From: Martelella limonii
GTDB taxonomy: Bacteria; Pseudomonadota; Alphaproteobacteria; Rhizobiales; Rhizobiaceae
Direction of reading: 5' to 3'
Length of the DNA: 64,000 nucleotides
NCBI RefSeq assembly: GCF_013344475.1
Contig: NZ_JABUOU010000010.1
Coordinates: 1-64,000 of the forward strand
This document shows positions 51,325 through 59,975 of the stretch, piece after piece (position 1 is the stretch's first letter; each line of letters begins with the position of its first letter). Under the pieces are notes generated by a model, which was not told the origin of the DNA, searched no databases, and worked only from the letters and a program-made list of their open reading frames with translations. A program made the position numbers and the translations under genes.

Positions 51325-51368
51325 GTCATGCGATCCTTCGTGCAAGCGCGCAACAGCGGCTACTCCTC

Positions 51369-51387
51369 AATATCGTAATACGGTATT
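51369..51387 (+). promoter_or_regulatory. GTAWTAC operator, site 5
   Basis: AATATCGTAATACGGTATT, centre GTAATAC at 51375-51381, near-perfect palindrome. It lies 45 bp upstream of the aldehyde dehydrogenase start. Confidence 0.75.
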
Positions 51388-51440
51388 ATAGGAATATGAT
51401 GATGACAAGGCCGATTTCGTCAAATGCCGCGATTGACGAT

Positions 51441-51459
51441 AATACCGTAATACCATATG
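51441..51459 (+). promoter_or_regulatory. GTAWTAC operator, site 6
   Basis: AATACCGTAATACCATATG, centre GTAATAC at 51447-51453, arms less symmetric. 72 bp from site 5 (centre to centre), 112 bp upstream of the monooxygenase start. Confidence 0.68.
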
Positions 51460-51570
51460 AGTGTCCCGACAAGATCGCCGGGACGGAGGCCGCGAGGGAG
51501 TGCGGACCCGACAATACGCCCCGGCGGCGGCCTTGCGCCGCAGGTTTTTACGAGAATGGGAGGTTCCATC

Positions 51571-53175
51571 ATGAACGCGGTATCGCACAATCATCACGAG
51601 CTCGATGTGGCCATCATCGGCACGGGCGTCGGAGGCCTTTACGCGCTCCACCGCATGCGCAATGTGCTCGGCATGAACGCCGAGGCCTTCGACGATGCGG
51701 ATGGCGTCGGCGGCACATGGTACTGGAACCGCTATCCCGGCTGCAGGGTCGATACCGAATCGACCGTCTATACCTATTCCTTCGACCTCGACATGTTCCA
51801 GAACTGGGAATGGTCGGAGCGCTATGCCAAGCAGCCGGAAGTGCTGAACTATCTCAACGCCGTTGCCGACAAGCACGATCTGAAGCGCTCGATCCATTTC
51901 CGCACCCGCATCACCCGGGCCGAATGGCAGGAAGACGAGAAGCGCTGGCTTCTGACCACCGCAAACGGCGATACCGTGAAGGCGAAATATGTGATCGAGG
52001 CCGTCGGCCTGCTGTCGTCTTCCTACGCGCCGCAATTTCCCGATCAGGACAAGTTCAAGGGCGAAGTGCTGCTCGCCTCCAAATGGCCGAAGGACGCGCC
52101 GGATCTTGCCGGAAAGCGCGTCGGCGTGGTCGGGACCGGGTCCACAGGCATTCAGATCATCACGGCGCTTGCCGACAAGGTCGGCCATCTCCACGTGCTG
52201 CAGCGCACCGCGCAATGGGTGGTTCCGCTCGGCATCGGCCCGTTTCCTGCCGAAACCCGCGAAAAGATCAAGTCCGATCCCCATGGCTTCCGCGACTGGG
52301 CGCTCAGCACCGCTGCGGTTTTCGGCTTCGATGAAAGCACGGTCTCGGCGTTGGAGGTCGACGAGGAAGAACGCAGGCGCGTCTATGAAAAGGCATGGCA
52401 GAAGGGCAATGGCTTCAGCTTCCTGCTCGAGACCTTCTCCGACATTCCGGTGACGGCGGAAGCCAACAAGACGGCCACGGACTTCATCAAGTCGAAGATC
52501 GACGCGATCGTCGATGACCCCGAGGTTGCCGACCGGCTGACGCCGCGCGACTATTACGCCAAGCGCCCGCTTGCGGCTGACAATTATTACGAGACCTATA
52601 ACCGCGACAATGTCACGCTCCACGACGTCAAGGCCCATCCGATCGAGCGCTTTACCGAAAACGGGCTGATGATCGACGGCAAGGAACTCGCCCTCGACGT
52701 GGTGATCATGGCGACCGGGTTCGACGCGATGACCGGCAATTACCTGAAGATCGACACGATCGGCCGCGATGGCGTGCGCCTCAAGGATGCCTGGAAGGAC
52801 GGTCCGCGCGCCTATGCCGGCATGTCGATTGCCGATTTCCCGAACCTCCTGATGGTCTTCGGCCCCTTCAGCCCGTTCACCAGCCAGCCGCTGGTCCATG
52901 AATGGCAGGTCGACTTCCTGAGCGACATGATCAGGCGGGCAGAAGACGGCAACGGCATCATCGAGACCAGCAAGGAGGCGCAGGATGGCTGGGTGCGCAT
53001 CTGCCAGGAGGGCATGGCCGGAACCCTGTTCCAGGTCACCGACAGCTGGATCAACGGCGCAAACATTCCCGGAAAGCCCCGCACCTCGATGTGGTACATG
53101 GGCGGCATGGGCAATTACATGAGCGAGATGAACGAGATCCGCGATGATGGCTATCGCGGCTTCCGGATCGGCTGA
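51571..53175 (+). CDS. flavin-containing Baeyer-Villiger-type monooxygenase with atypical fingerprint
   Basis: A 534-residue class B flavoprotein monooxygenase. FAD motif GTGVGG (17-22), the BVMO-type GGTWYWNRYPGCRVD (47-61), NADPH motif GTGSTG (188-193), and ATGFDAMTG near the C-terminus all fit the cyclohexanone-monooxygenase family. The type I BVMO fingerprint FxGxxxHxxxW(P/D) is present at 162-173 as FKGEVLLASKWP, with Leu168 where His is expected. ATG 51571 has GGGAGG upstream. It could insert oxygen into a cyclic ketone or act as a hydroxylase or oxidase; the missing His makes this uncertain. Confidence 0.85.
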   Translation: MNAVSHNHHELDVAIIGTGVGGLYALHRMRNVLGMNAEAFDDADGVGGTWYWNRYPGCRVDTESTVYTYSFDLDMFQNWEWSERYAKQPEVLNYLNAVADKHDLKRSIHFRTRITRAEWQEDEKRWLLTTANGDTVKAKYVIEAVGLLSSSYAPQFPDQDKFKGEVLLASKWPKDAPDLAGKRVGVVGTGSTGIQIITALADKVGHLHVLQRTAQWVVPLGIGPFPAETREKIKSDPHGFRDWALSTAAVFGFDESTVSALEVDEEERRRVYEKAWQKGNGFSFLLETFSDIPVTAEANKTATDFIKSKIDAIVDDPEVADRLTPRDYYAKRPLAADNYYETYNRDNVTLHDVKAHPIERFTENGLMIDGKELALDVVIMATGFDAMTGNYLKIDTIGRDGVRLKDAWKDGPRAYAGMSIADFPNLLMVFGPFSPFTSQPLVHEWQVDFLSDMIRRAEDGNGIIETSKEAQDGWVRICQEGMAGTLFQVTDSWINGANIPGKPRTSMWYMGGMGNYMSEMNEIRDDGYRGFRIG

Positions 53176-53193
53176 AACGCAGGCCACAAAACA

Positions 53194-53226
53194 ACACCGC
53201 CTCCCGAAAAGGAGGCGGTGTTTTGC
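53194..53226 (+). terminator. rho-independent terminator after the monooxygenase gene
   Basis: CACCGCCTCC (53195-53204), loop CGAAAA, GGAGGCGGTG (53211-53220), then TTTTGCG. AAAACAA before the stem lets it work for the convergent phaR side too. Confidence 0.88.
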
Positions 53227-53276
53227 GTTTTGCGCGGTGACCGGCCTTTAGCGCGAGGCCGGGCCGGTCGCCAGCG

Positions 53277-53819
53277 TCACATGTTGTCGATGCGGTCCTG
53301 CAGCAGGCGGAGCTGCTGCCTCAGATCGTCGAGATCGCCGGTGACGGTGTGGATCGCGGCCATCTCGTCGTCCTCATCTGGGGCGCGGTAGCTGGTGGCG
53401 CCGAGGGCGCGGGACGCCTCTTCCTTGCGGTAATATTCCCGCTTCAGCGGGTTGGCGTAGAGCGCCTTGTCCATCTGCTCGCGCATATGGGCCTGCTGCT
53501 CGGAGAACGCCTTCATGGCGTTGTCGAGAAAGCCCGGCAGCATCGCCTGCATCTGGTCGCCGTAATAGCCGATGATCTCGCGCAGGAACGACACTGGCAG
53601 GATCGCCTGGTCGGATTTCGCTTCCTGTTCGAAAATGATCTGCGTCAGCACGGTATGGGTGATGTCGTCGCCGGCCCTGGCGTCCTTGACGGTGAAATCC
53701 TCTCCCTTTTTCACCATGTCGGCCAGGTCCTCCAGCGTGACGTAGCTGCTGGTGCCGGTGTTGTAGAGCCGGCGGTTGGCATATTTCTTGATGATGGTCG
53801 GTCCGTCGCTTACGGGCAT
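53277..53819 (-). CDS. phaR: polyhydroxyalkanoate synthesis repressor PhaR
   Basis: A 180-residue regulator of PHB granule genes. The N-terminal DNA-binding PHB_acc_N domain reads IIKKYANRRLYNTGTSSYVTLEDLADMVKKGEDF, followed by ARAGDDITHTVLTQIIFEQE and a PHB_acc repeat (FLREIIGYYGDQMQAMLPGFL). GAGGAGG precedes the ATG at 53819. It is divergent from the thiolase gene phaA, the conserved rhizobial arrangement. Confidence 0.94.
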   Translation of the reverse strand: MPVSDGPTIIKKYANRRLYNTGTSSYVTLEDLADMVKKGEDFTVKDARAGDDITHTVLTQIIFEQEAKSDQAILPVSFLREIIGYYGDQMQAMLPGFLDNAMKAFSEQQAHMREQMDKALYANPLKREYYRKEEASRALGATSYRAPDEDDEMAAIHTVTGDLDDLRQQLRLLQDRIDNM

Positions 53820-54020
53820 AGTGCCTCCTCCCCGCGATCTGTTTCCTCTTCCCGTCCTGATGTAACTCCAAAAAAGCCCCCGATACAATGATTTTGTCGC
53901 ATTGCAGCGATGGCGGCGGGCCGGTCGGCCGCGGGGTGGCAATCGTGCCGCCGCACCGCGTTTGACTTCCCTTCCGCGCTTTTGCACAGTGCCGGAAAAC
54001 AACAACCGCGGGAGGGCGGC

Positions 54021-55202
54021 ATGGCCGGTTCAGGGATCGTTATTGCAGGTGCGGCGCGCACGCCGATCGGGGTCATGGGCGGGGCGCTTTCAGGTGTTCC
54101 GGCCCACGAACTGGGCGCGGTCGCCATCGCCGAAGCGCTTGCGCGTGCTGGAGTTTCGCCAAATGCGGTCGATGAGGTGATCCTCGGGCAGGTGCTGACG
54201 GCGGGCTGCGGGCAGAACCCGGCGCGCCAGGCGGCGATGGCGGTCGGCATGCCGCAGGAAAAGACCGCTTTCGTCATCAACCAGCTCTGCGGATCGGGCC
54301 TGCGCGCTGTGGCGCTCGGCATGCAGCAGATTGCAGCGGGCGATGCGGAGATCGTCGTTGCCGGCGGCCAGGAGTCGATGTCGCTGTCGCCACACTGCAC
54401 CCATCTTCGCAGCGCAACGCGCATGGGCAATGCCGAACTGGTCGACACCATGCTGAAGGACGGGCTGCTAGATGCGTTCTATGGCTATCACATGGGCATC
54501 ACCGCGGAAAACGTCGCCGAGCGTTGGGAGCTTTCGCGCCAAGCGCTGGATGAATATGCCGCGCGCTCGCAAAACCGCGCCGAGGCAGCGCGTACCGCAG
54601 GCCGATTTGAAGACGAGATCGTGCCGGTGACGGTCGCGAGCGGCAAATCGGAGACCGTGATTGCGCAGGATGAGGGCATTCGCGAGGGCATGACGCCGGA
54701 AGCGCTGGAGCGGCTTCGCCCCGCCTTCATGGATGGCGGCCGCGTGACCGCCGGCAATGCCTCCGGCATCAATGATGGTGCGGCGGCACTGGTGCTGATG
54801 GACGAGGCCAATGCGGAACGGCGCGGCGTCGCGCCGCTTGCACGGATCGCGTCCTGGGCAACGGCGGGTGTCGATCCGCAGATCATGGGCACTGGACCGA
54901 TCCCGGCATCGCGCAAGGCGCTCGCAAAGGCCGGCTGGCAGTTCGCCGATCTCGATCTCGTCGAAGCCAACGAGGCCTTCGCGGCGCAGGCGCTCGCCAT
55001 CACCCGCGATCTGGAGCTCGACCCGGACAAGGTCAATGTCAATGGCGGCGCGATTGCGCTCGGCCACCCGATCGGGGCGTCCGGTGCGCGTGTGCTGACA
55101 ACGCTGGTCTATGAAATGCAGCGCTGCGGCGCGAGAAAGGGCCTGGCAACGCTCTGCATCGGCGGCGGCATGGGGGTTGCGATGTGCGTGGAGCGCTTCT
55201 GA
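54021..55202 (+). CDS. phaA: acetyl-CoA acetyltransferase (beta-ketothiolase)
   Basis: A 393-residue thiolase condensing two acetyl-CoA to acetoacetyl-CoA. The nucleophilic Cys is in [14 protein letters not shown], the catalytic His in [16 protein letters not shown], and the second Cys in [15 protein letters not shown] lies before the ATG at 54021. Usually followed by phaB in rhizobia; here no acetoacetyl-CoA reductase follows. It could also serve degradation of 3-oxoadipyl-CoA from the nearby aromatic locus, although sequence favours the biosynthetic PhaA type. Confidence 0.92.
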   Translation: MAGSGIVIAGAARTPIGVMGGALSGVPAHELGAVAIAEALARAGVSPNAVDEVILGQVLTAGCGQNPARQAAMAVGMPQEKTAFVINQLCGSGLRAVALGMQQIAAGDAEIVVAGGQESMSLSPHCTHLRSATRMGNAELVDTMLKDGLLDAFYGYHMGITAENVAERWELSRQALDEYAARSQNRAEAARTAGRFEDEIVPVTVASGKSETVIAQDEGIREGMTPEALERLRPAFMDGGRVTAGNASGINDGAAALVLMDEANAERRGVAPLARIASWATAGVDPQIMGTGPIPASRKALAKAGWQFADLDLVEANEAFAAQALAITRDLELDPDKVNVNGGAIALGHPIGASGARVLTTLVYEMQRCGARKGLATLCIGGGMGVAMCVERF

Positions 55203-55227
55203 GCGTTCTAAGAGCAAAAAAATAAAA

Positions 55228-55250
55228 GGCGTCGCGCGAGGGCGACGCCT
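55228..55250 (-). terminator. rho-independent terminator for the minus-strand small-protein genes
   Basis: GGCGTCGC, loop GCGAGG, GCGACGCC. On the plus strand an A-rich run precedes it, so on the minus strand the stem is followed by a T-rich stretch. It ends transcripts of the lipoprotein gene; it may also slow phaA read-through. A second hairpin (CCGGCAGA/TCTGCCGG, 55328-55349) lies closer to the lipoprotein gene. Confidence 0.75.
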
Positions 55251-55375
55251 GGATCGACGAGCGGGGTTGAACGCTTCGAGCCGATCTTGACGCGACATCC
55301 AGATGACGCGCGCCGCTTGAATGAGCACCGGCAGAATTCGCTCTGCCGGCGCAATCAGTTTTGAATCAGTCTCAA

Positions 55376-55558
55376 TTAGCGGACGGCAGCGCCAACGCCA
55401 GCGCCGATCAGGCCGCCGGCAACAGCGCCCGTCGCATTGCCGGTCACGGCAGCGCCGGTGGCGGCACCAAGACCACCGCCAATGGTGGCGTTGCGCTGCT
55501 GCGTGGTGCAGGCTGCAAGCGGAATGAGAAGGGCGAGGGCGAGTACAGTCTTTTTCAT
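55376..55558 (-). CDS. glycine-zipper small lipoprotein
   Basis: A 60-residue protein with a lipoprotein signal peptide (KKTVLALALLIPLAAC, lipobox LAAC) and a mature part made of a Gly/Ala zipper (ATIGGGLGAATGAAVTGN... AVAGGLIGAGVGAAVR). Such small outer-membrane lipoproteins are common in rhizobia and of unknown function. ATG 55558 is the family start; the open frame upstream is not conserved-looking. Probably co-transcribed with the DUF3309 gene 22 bp upstream. Confidence 0.85.
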   Translation of the reverse strand: MKKTVLALALLIPLAACTTQQRNATIGGGLGAATGAAVTGNATGAVAGGLIGAGVGAAVR

Positions 55559-55580
55559 ATTCTCAGATCTCCGTGATGTA

Positions 55581-55736
55581 TCAGATGTAGCCGACAAGCA
55601 GCAGGATGATGACGATCAGCAGCACGAGGCCAAGACCGCCCGACGGACCATAGCCCCAGTTGGCGGAATATCCCCAACGCGGCAATGCGCCGATCAGAAG
55701 CAATATCAGAATAATAAGAAGAATGGTGCCCAGCAT
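55581..55736 (-). CDS. DUF3309 family small membrane protein
   Basis: A 51-residue protein, MLGTILLIILILLLIGALP at the start, then RWGYSANWGYGPSGG and a second hydrophobic stretch LGLVLLIVIILLLVGYI. Two membrane segments around a Gly/Trp-rich loop are the DUF3309 pattern, common in Rhizobiales, function unknown. GAGAGGG lies 6 nt before the ATG on the minus strand. The gene sits upstream of the Gly-zipper lipoprotein. Confidence 0.88.
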   Translation of the reverse strand: MLGTILLIILILLLIGALPRWGYSANWGYGPSGGLGLVLLIVIILLLVGYI

Positions 55737-56401
55737 TGAATTCCCTCTCGATCAGAATGATTGGACGCTAAACGCGGCCTTTCGCCGGTTTGTTCCCCCG
55801 GTCTCCGCATTTAATTGGTGCGACAAATGGTTAACGGTCATCGCCGTTGAGGGCCGGCAAATACCTGAAAAATATGGTTAAAGAAGTCTTACTCCACCAG
55901 ATGTAGCGGTGAACAAAACGGGAAAACGGGCAGGTAAGCGATTCGTCGCCGATTCGTTCCGGCTTTGACCTGAAGGTTAACGCCAGCCCGACTCGGGGCC
56001 TTGTCCGGGGTATCCGCCCACTCAGAAAATGCGTGCGTCAAAGGTTAACGTCGCCGGGCGCAATTCGGCCTTTGCCGGCGATGACTGGAAATTGCGAATC
56101 CAGATATGGGCGCATGAACGCGCATCTGCGCAACATCTAGCCGTGAACAAAAAGGGAAGACGGGCGAGTCAGCGATTCGTCTGTGATTCGTTCGCATCTG
56201 TTCCAGATCTTAACGCAGCAGCGTTTTTTGACCTCTAAATCCTGCACGGGCCTTGCTTGTGGCCCGCGCACAGGCCATCTATAGAAAAAGCGGTCGCAGC
56301 CGGCACGATGAAGCCGACAGGCGCGACGATTGGAGACAGGCCGGGGGCGAGGATTTGGCCCTGACCACACGATTTGGGACCGGACATTGAATTCTGAAGC
56401 A
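55737..56401 (+). other. 665-bp intergenic region with a repeated ~85-bp segment
   Basis: No gene is supported. Two imperfect copies of a segment starting TAGC-GTGAACAAAA and continuing through GGGAA-ACGGGC and GCGATTCGT lie at about 55904-55985 and 56139-56220. GGTTAACG occurs three times (near 55828, 55975 and 56043). The promoters of the DUF3309 gene (minus) and the helicase (plus) must be here. Confidence 0.55.
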
Positions 56402-59400
56402 ATGATCTTGAGCGGACGCGGTGTCACCGCGATGCTCGGTCCGACCAATACCGGCAAGACCCATTTTGCAATCGAGCGCATGGTGGCGCATTCCTCCGGC
56501 GTGATCGGCCTGCCGTTGAGGCTGCTTGCGCGTGAGGTCTATACCCGCATCGTCGAGCGCGTCGGCGTCAACAATGTCGCTCTGATCACCGGCGAGGAGA
56601 AGATTGCGCCGCCGAAGGCGCGCTTCAGCGTCTGCACCGTGGAAGCGATGCCGCGCGAGACAGACGTTGCCTTCGTCGCCATCGACGAGGTCCAGCTTGC
56701 CGGCGATCTCGAGCGCGGCCACATCTTCACAGACCGGATCCTGCATCTGCGCGGGCGCGAGGAGACGCTGCTTCTGGGCTCCGCCACGATGCGGCCGATC
56801 CTGCAGAGCCTGCTGCCCGGCATTTCCGTGATCGAGCGGCCGCGTCTCTCCCAGCTTTTCTATGCCGGTCAGAAAAAGATAACGCGCCTTCCGCGCAGGT
56901 CCGCGGTCGTCGCGTTCTCCACCGATGAAGTCTATGCGATCGCCGAGCTGATCCGCCGTCAGCGGGGCGGGGCAGCCGTGGTGCTCGGCGCGCTCAGCCC
57001 GCGCACCCGCAATGCCCAGGTCGAACTCTACCAGAACGGCGATGTCGAATATCTCGTTGCCACCGACGCGATCGGCATGGGTCTCAATCTCGATGTCGAC
57101 CATGTCGCCTTTGCCCAGGACCACAAGTTCGACGGCCACCAGTACCGCAATCTCAATCCGGGCGAACTCGGCCAGATCGCCGGCCGCGCCGGCCGCCACA
57201 TGCGCGACGGCACCTTTGGGGTGACGAGCCGGGTGGCGCCGTTCGACGATGAACTGGTCGAGCGGCTGCAGTCGCATCACTTCGATCCGGTCCGCGTGCT
57301 GCAGTGGCGGTCCAAGTCGCTCGACTTCTCCTCGCTCGCCGGTCTGAAGGCGAGCCTCGACGATGTGCCCCGGGTCCAGGGGCTGACGCGGGCACTGCCT
57401 GCCGTCGACCAGCGCGCGCTCGAATTCCTGGCCCGCAACCCGGAGGTCGCCGGCAAGGCGGACCGCAGGCAGCGGATCGAACTTTTGTGGGAGGCCTGCG
57501 CGCTACCGGATTATCGCCGGATCACGCCCGCCCAGCATGCGGAGCTGATTGCCTCCCTCTATCTTGATCTGGTCAGAAATGGCACGGTGGACGAGGATTT
57601 CCTGGCAGCCCAGGTGCGTCATGCCGACCGTACCGATGGCGAAATCGATACGCTGTCGGCGAGAATCGCCCAGATCAGAACATGGACTTATGTGTCGAAC
57701 CGGCCCGGATGGCTTGCCGATCCGACACACTGGCAGGAAAAGACACGGAAAATCGAGGATCGGCTGTCGGATGCGCTGCATGAGAGGTTGACGAAACGCT
57801 TCGTTGACCGCAGGACATCTGTGCTGATGAAGCGCCTGAGAGAGAATGCGATGCTTGAAGCTGAAGTGAGCGTAAATGGTGATGTCTTCGTGGAAGGACA
57901 TCATGTGGGGGAACTGGCGGGCTTCCGTTTCAAAGCCGTGGCCGGGGCCGAGGGTCCCGATGCCAAGGCCATTGAAGCTGCCGCGCAAAAAGCGCTGGCG
58001 CTGGAGTTCGAGGCTCGCGCCGCGCGGCTGCACGCCTCCGGCAATGGCGACCTGGCGCTCGATGCCTCGGGCACCGTGCGCTGGCTCGGTGATCCCGTGG
58101 CCCGTCTGGTCGCAACCGACAATGTTTTGAAGCCGCGGGTGATCCTGCTGGCCGATGAACAGCTGACGGGGGCTGCGCGCGATCATGTTGCCGCCCGCAT
58201 CGAGCGTTACGTCAATCACCAGATCCAGACGGTGCTGAAGCCGCTCGACGATCTTGCCAATGCCGAGGATCTCGAAGGCATCGCCCGCGGTCTCGCCTTC
58301 CAGCTGGTCGAGGCTTACGGCGTGCTGTTCCGTCGCGACGTCGCCAATGAGGTGAAGACGCTGGATCAGGATGCGCGCGCATCGCTGCGCCGCTACGGCG
58401 TGCGTTTCGGCGCCTACCACGTTTTCATTCCCGCGCTGTTGAAGCCCGCACCTGCCGAAATGATCACGCTGCTCTGGGCGCTGAAGAATGACGGCATGGA
58501 CAAGCCGGGTTATGGCGATCTGATTTCCGTGCTCGCAGCCGGACGCACCTCGGTCGTGACCGAGCCGTCCTACGAGCGCGAATTCTACAAGCTCGCCGGC
58601 TTCCGTTTCCTCGGCAAGCGTGCCGTGCGCATCGATATTCTAGAGCGTCTCGCCGATCTGATCCGTCCGCTGACCCAGTGGAAGCCCGAAACCGGCACGC
58701 CGCGCCCGGAAGGCGCCTTTGACGGCCGCCGGTTCGTCACGACGCCCGCGATGATGTCCATCCTCGGCGCAACGGCCGATGACATGGAAGAGATCCTGAA
58801 GGGTCTCGGATATCGCGCCGATACGGCAACGGAAGCCGAGGTTGCCGAGATTTCGGACATCCAGGCCTCCCGTGATGCCGAAAAGGCTGCGCGTCAGGCG
58901 CCGAGCGGCGTGACGGTGGAGACGGTCGCCAAGAAAGCTGCAACAGAAAAGCCGGTCGATGCGGAAGGCGAAGCCGACGCTGCACCCGAGGCTGAGACCG
59001 GGGCGCCTGCAACGGACGCTTCCGCAGGCGCCGCCGAAACGTCCGCCGCGCCGGAGGAAAAGCCCGCCGAGGCCGCCGAGGAAGAGGCAAAGCCGGTTCT
59101 CCTGTGGCGTCAGGCCGGCCGCAACGAACGCAACGCGCCCCGCCCCCAGCAGGGCCGTGGCCAGCCGCGCGGCGAAGGCCGCGGGCGCGGTCAGCAGGGC
59201 GGCCGCAAGGGCGGCGATCGCAACAACGAAGCCAATGAGCGTTCCGGCAAGGGCGGTGGCAAAGGCCCGGGCAAGGGTCCGCGCCGCGAACGCAATGACG
59301 ATCAGGCCAATCAGCGTCCGCCGCGGCGCGAGAAGGACAAGCCGGTCGATCCCGATTCGCCCTTCGCCAAGCTCGCTGCGCTGAAGGCGCAGATGAAACG

Positions 59401-59404
59401 CTGA
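56402..59404 (+). CDS. Suv3-like DExH RNA helicase with disordered RNA-binding tail
   Basis: A 1000-residue helicase of the SUPV3L1/Suv3 family, mitochondrial-degradosome-type in eukaryotes and common in alphaproteobacteria. Motif I GPTNTGKT (13-20), motif II DEVQ in AIDEVQLAGD, motif III GSATM, and motif VI QIAGRAGRHMRDG. The last ~170 residues are low complexity: Ala/Glu-rich, then Arg/Gly/Asn-rich (NERNAPRPQQGRGQPRGEG), suited to RNA binding. ATG 56402 begins conserved sequence; a TTG at 56330 is in frame but unlikely. Next gene follows after 13 bp. Confidence 0.9.
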   Translation: MILSGRGVTAMLGPTNTGKTHFAIERMVAHSSGVIGLPLRLLAREVYTRIVERVGVNNVALITGEEKIAPPKARFSVCTVEAMPRETDVAFVAIDEVQLAGDLERGHIFTDRILHLRGREETLLLGSATMRPILQSLLPGISVIERPRLSQLFYAGQKKITRLPRRSAVVAFSTDEVYAIAELIRRQRGGAAVVLGALSPRTRNAQVELYQNGDVEYLVATDAIGMGLNLDVDHVAFAQDHKFDGHQYRNLNPGELGQIAGRAGRHMRDGTFGVTSRVAPFDDELVERLQSHHFDPVRVLQWRSKSLDFSSLAGLKASLDDVPRVQGLTRALPAVDQRALEFLARNPEVAGKADRRQRIELLWEACALPDYRRITPAQHAELIASLYLDLVRNGTVDEDFLAAQVRHADRTDGEIDTLSARIAQIRTWTYVSNRPGWLADPTHWQEKTRKIEDRLSDALHERLTKRFVDRRTSVLMKRLRENAMLEAEVSVNGDVFVEGHHVGELAGFRFKAVAGAEGPDAKAIEAAAQKALALEFEARAARLHASGNGDLALDASGTVRWLGDPVARLVATDNVLKPRVILLADEQLTGAARDHVAARIERYVNHQIQTVLKPLDDLANAEDLEGIARGLAFQLVEAYGVLFRRDVANEVKTLDQDARASLRRYGVRFGAYHVFIPALLKPAPAEMITLLWALKNDGMDKPGYGDLISVLAAGRTSVVTEPSYEREFYKLAGFRFLGKRAVRIDILERLADLIRPLTQWKPETGTPRPEGAFDGRRFVTTPAMMSILGATADDMEEILKGLGYRADTATEAEVAEISDIQASRDAEKAARQAPSGVTVETVAKKAATEKPVDAEGEADAAPEAETGAPATDASAGAAETSAAPEEKPAEAAEEEAKPVLLWRQAGRNERNAPRPQQGRGQPRGEGRGRGQQGGRKGGDRNNEANERSGKGGGKGPGKGPRRERNDDQANQRPPRREKDKPVDPDSPFAKLAALKAQMKR

Positions 59405-59417
59405 AGCTGCCGAAGCG

Positions 59418-59801
59418 ATGACGGATACCGCCGAAAGACAGCGCATCGACAAGTGGCTGTTCTTCGCGCGCATCGTGAAATCCCGCTCGCTCGCGCAGAA
59501 AATGGTGCGCGACGGGCAGGTCCGGCTCAACGGCGCGCGGGTGATCCGCCCGAGCGTCGACGTCGGCGACGGTGACCGTCTGGTGATTGCGCTCGAACGC
59601 CGCGACCTCCATCTGATCGTGCGCGCTGCGGGCGTAAGGCGCGGACCGTATGCGGAGGCGCAGACGCTTTACGAGGATGTCAGCCCCCCGCCTGAAGCGC
59701 GCGAGGCGCTGTCCGCCTTCGAGCAGGCCCAGCGCGTGCCGGGTTCCGGGCGGCCGACCAAGAAGGAACGCCGCGAGCTTTCGAAGTTGCGCGGGGACTG
59801 A
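59418..59801 (+). CDS. hslR: S4-domain RNA-binding protein (HslR/Hsp15-like)
   Basis: A 127-residue protein. The S4 domain covers ~9-70: RIDKWLFFARIVKSRSLAQKMV, then VRLNGARVIRPSVDVGDGDRL. The C-terminal ~50 residues are charged. E. coli Hsp15 rescues stalled 50S subunits carrying nascent chains. It is 13 bp after the helicase gene, so the two RNA proteins are co-expressed. Confidence 0.9.
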   Translation: MTDTAERQRIDKWLFFARIVKSRSLAQKMVRDGQVRLNGARVIRPSVDVGDGDRLVIALERRDLHLIVRAAGVRRGPYAEAQTLYEDVSPPPEAREALSAFEQAQRVPGSGRPTKKERRELSKLRGD

Positions 59802-59975
59802 AACCTTCGGGCGGTTTGGAAAGTTCTACCCGTCCGGGCCGGGTTTCGAGCATGAAATGGTCTTGCCGGGCCGTTTGAAAGCCGGTACTCCCCGATCAGA
59901 GTTTATGGACGCAAAGCCCCAAACGGGCCGGTTCACGGTTCTGACGGGTTGCGCCGCAGGTTTCTGGAGTTCTTC

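Noticed and set aside
55904-56220. Functional LexA (SOS) boxes
   Set aside because: Second half-sites read GAAA and GAAG instead of GAAC in both copies; recorded only as a repeat of interest.
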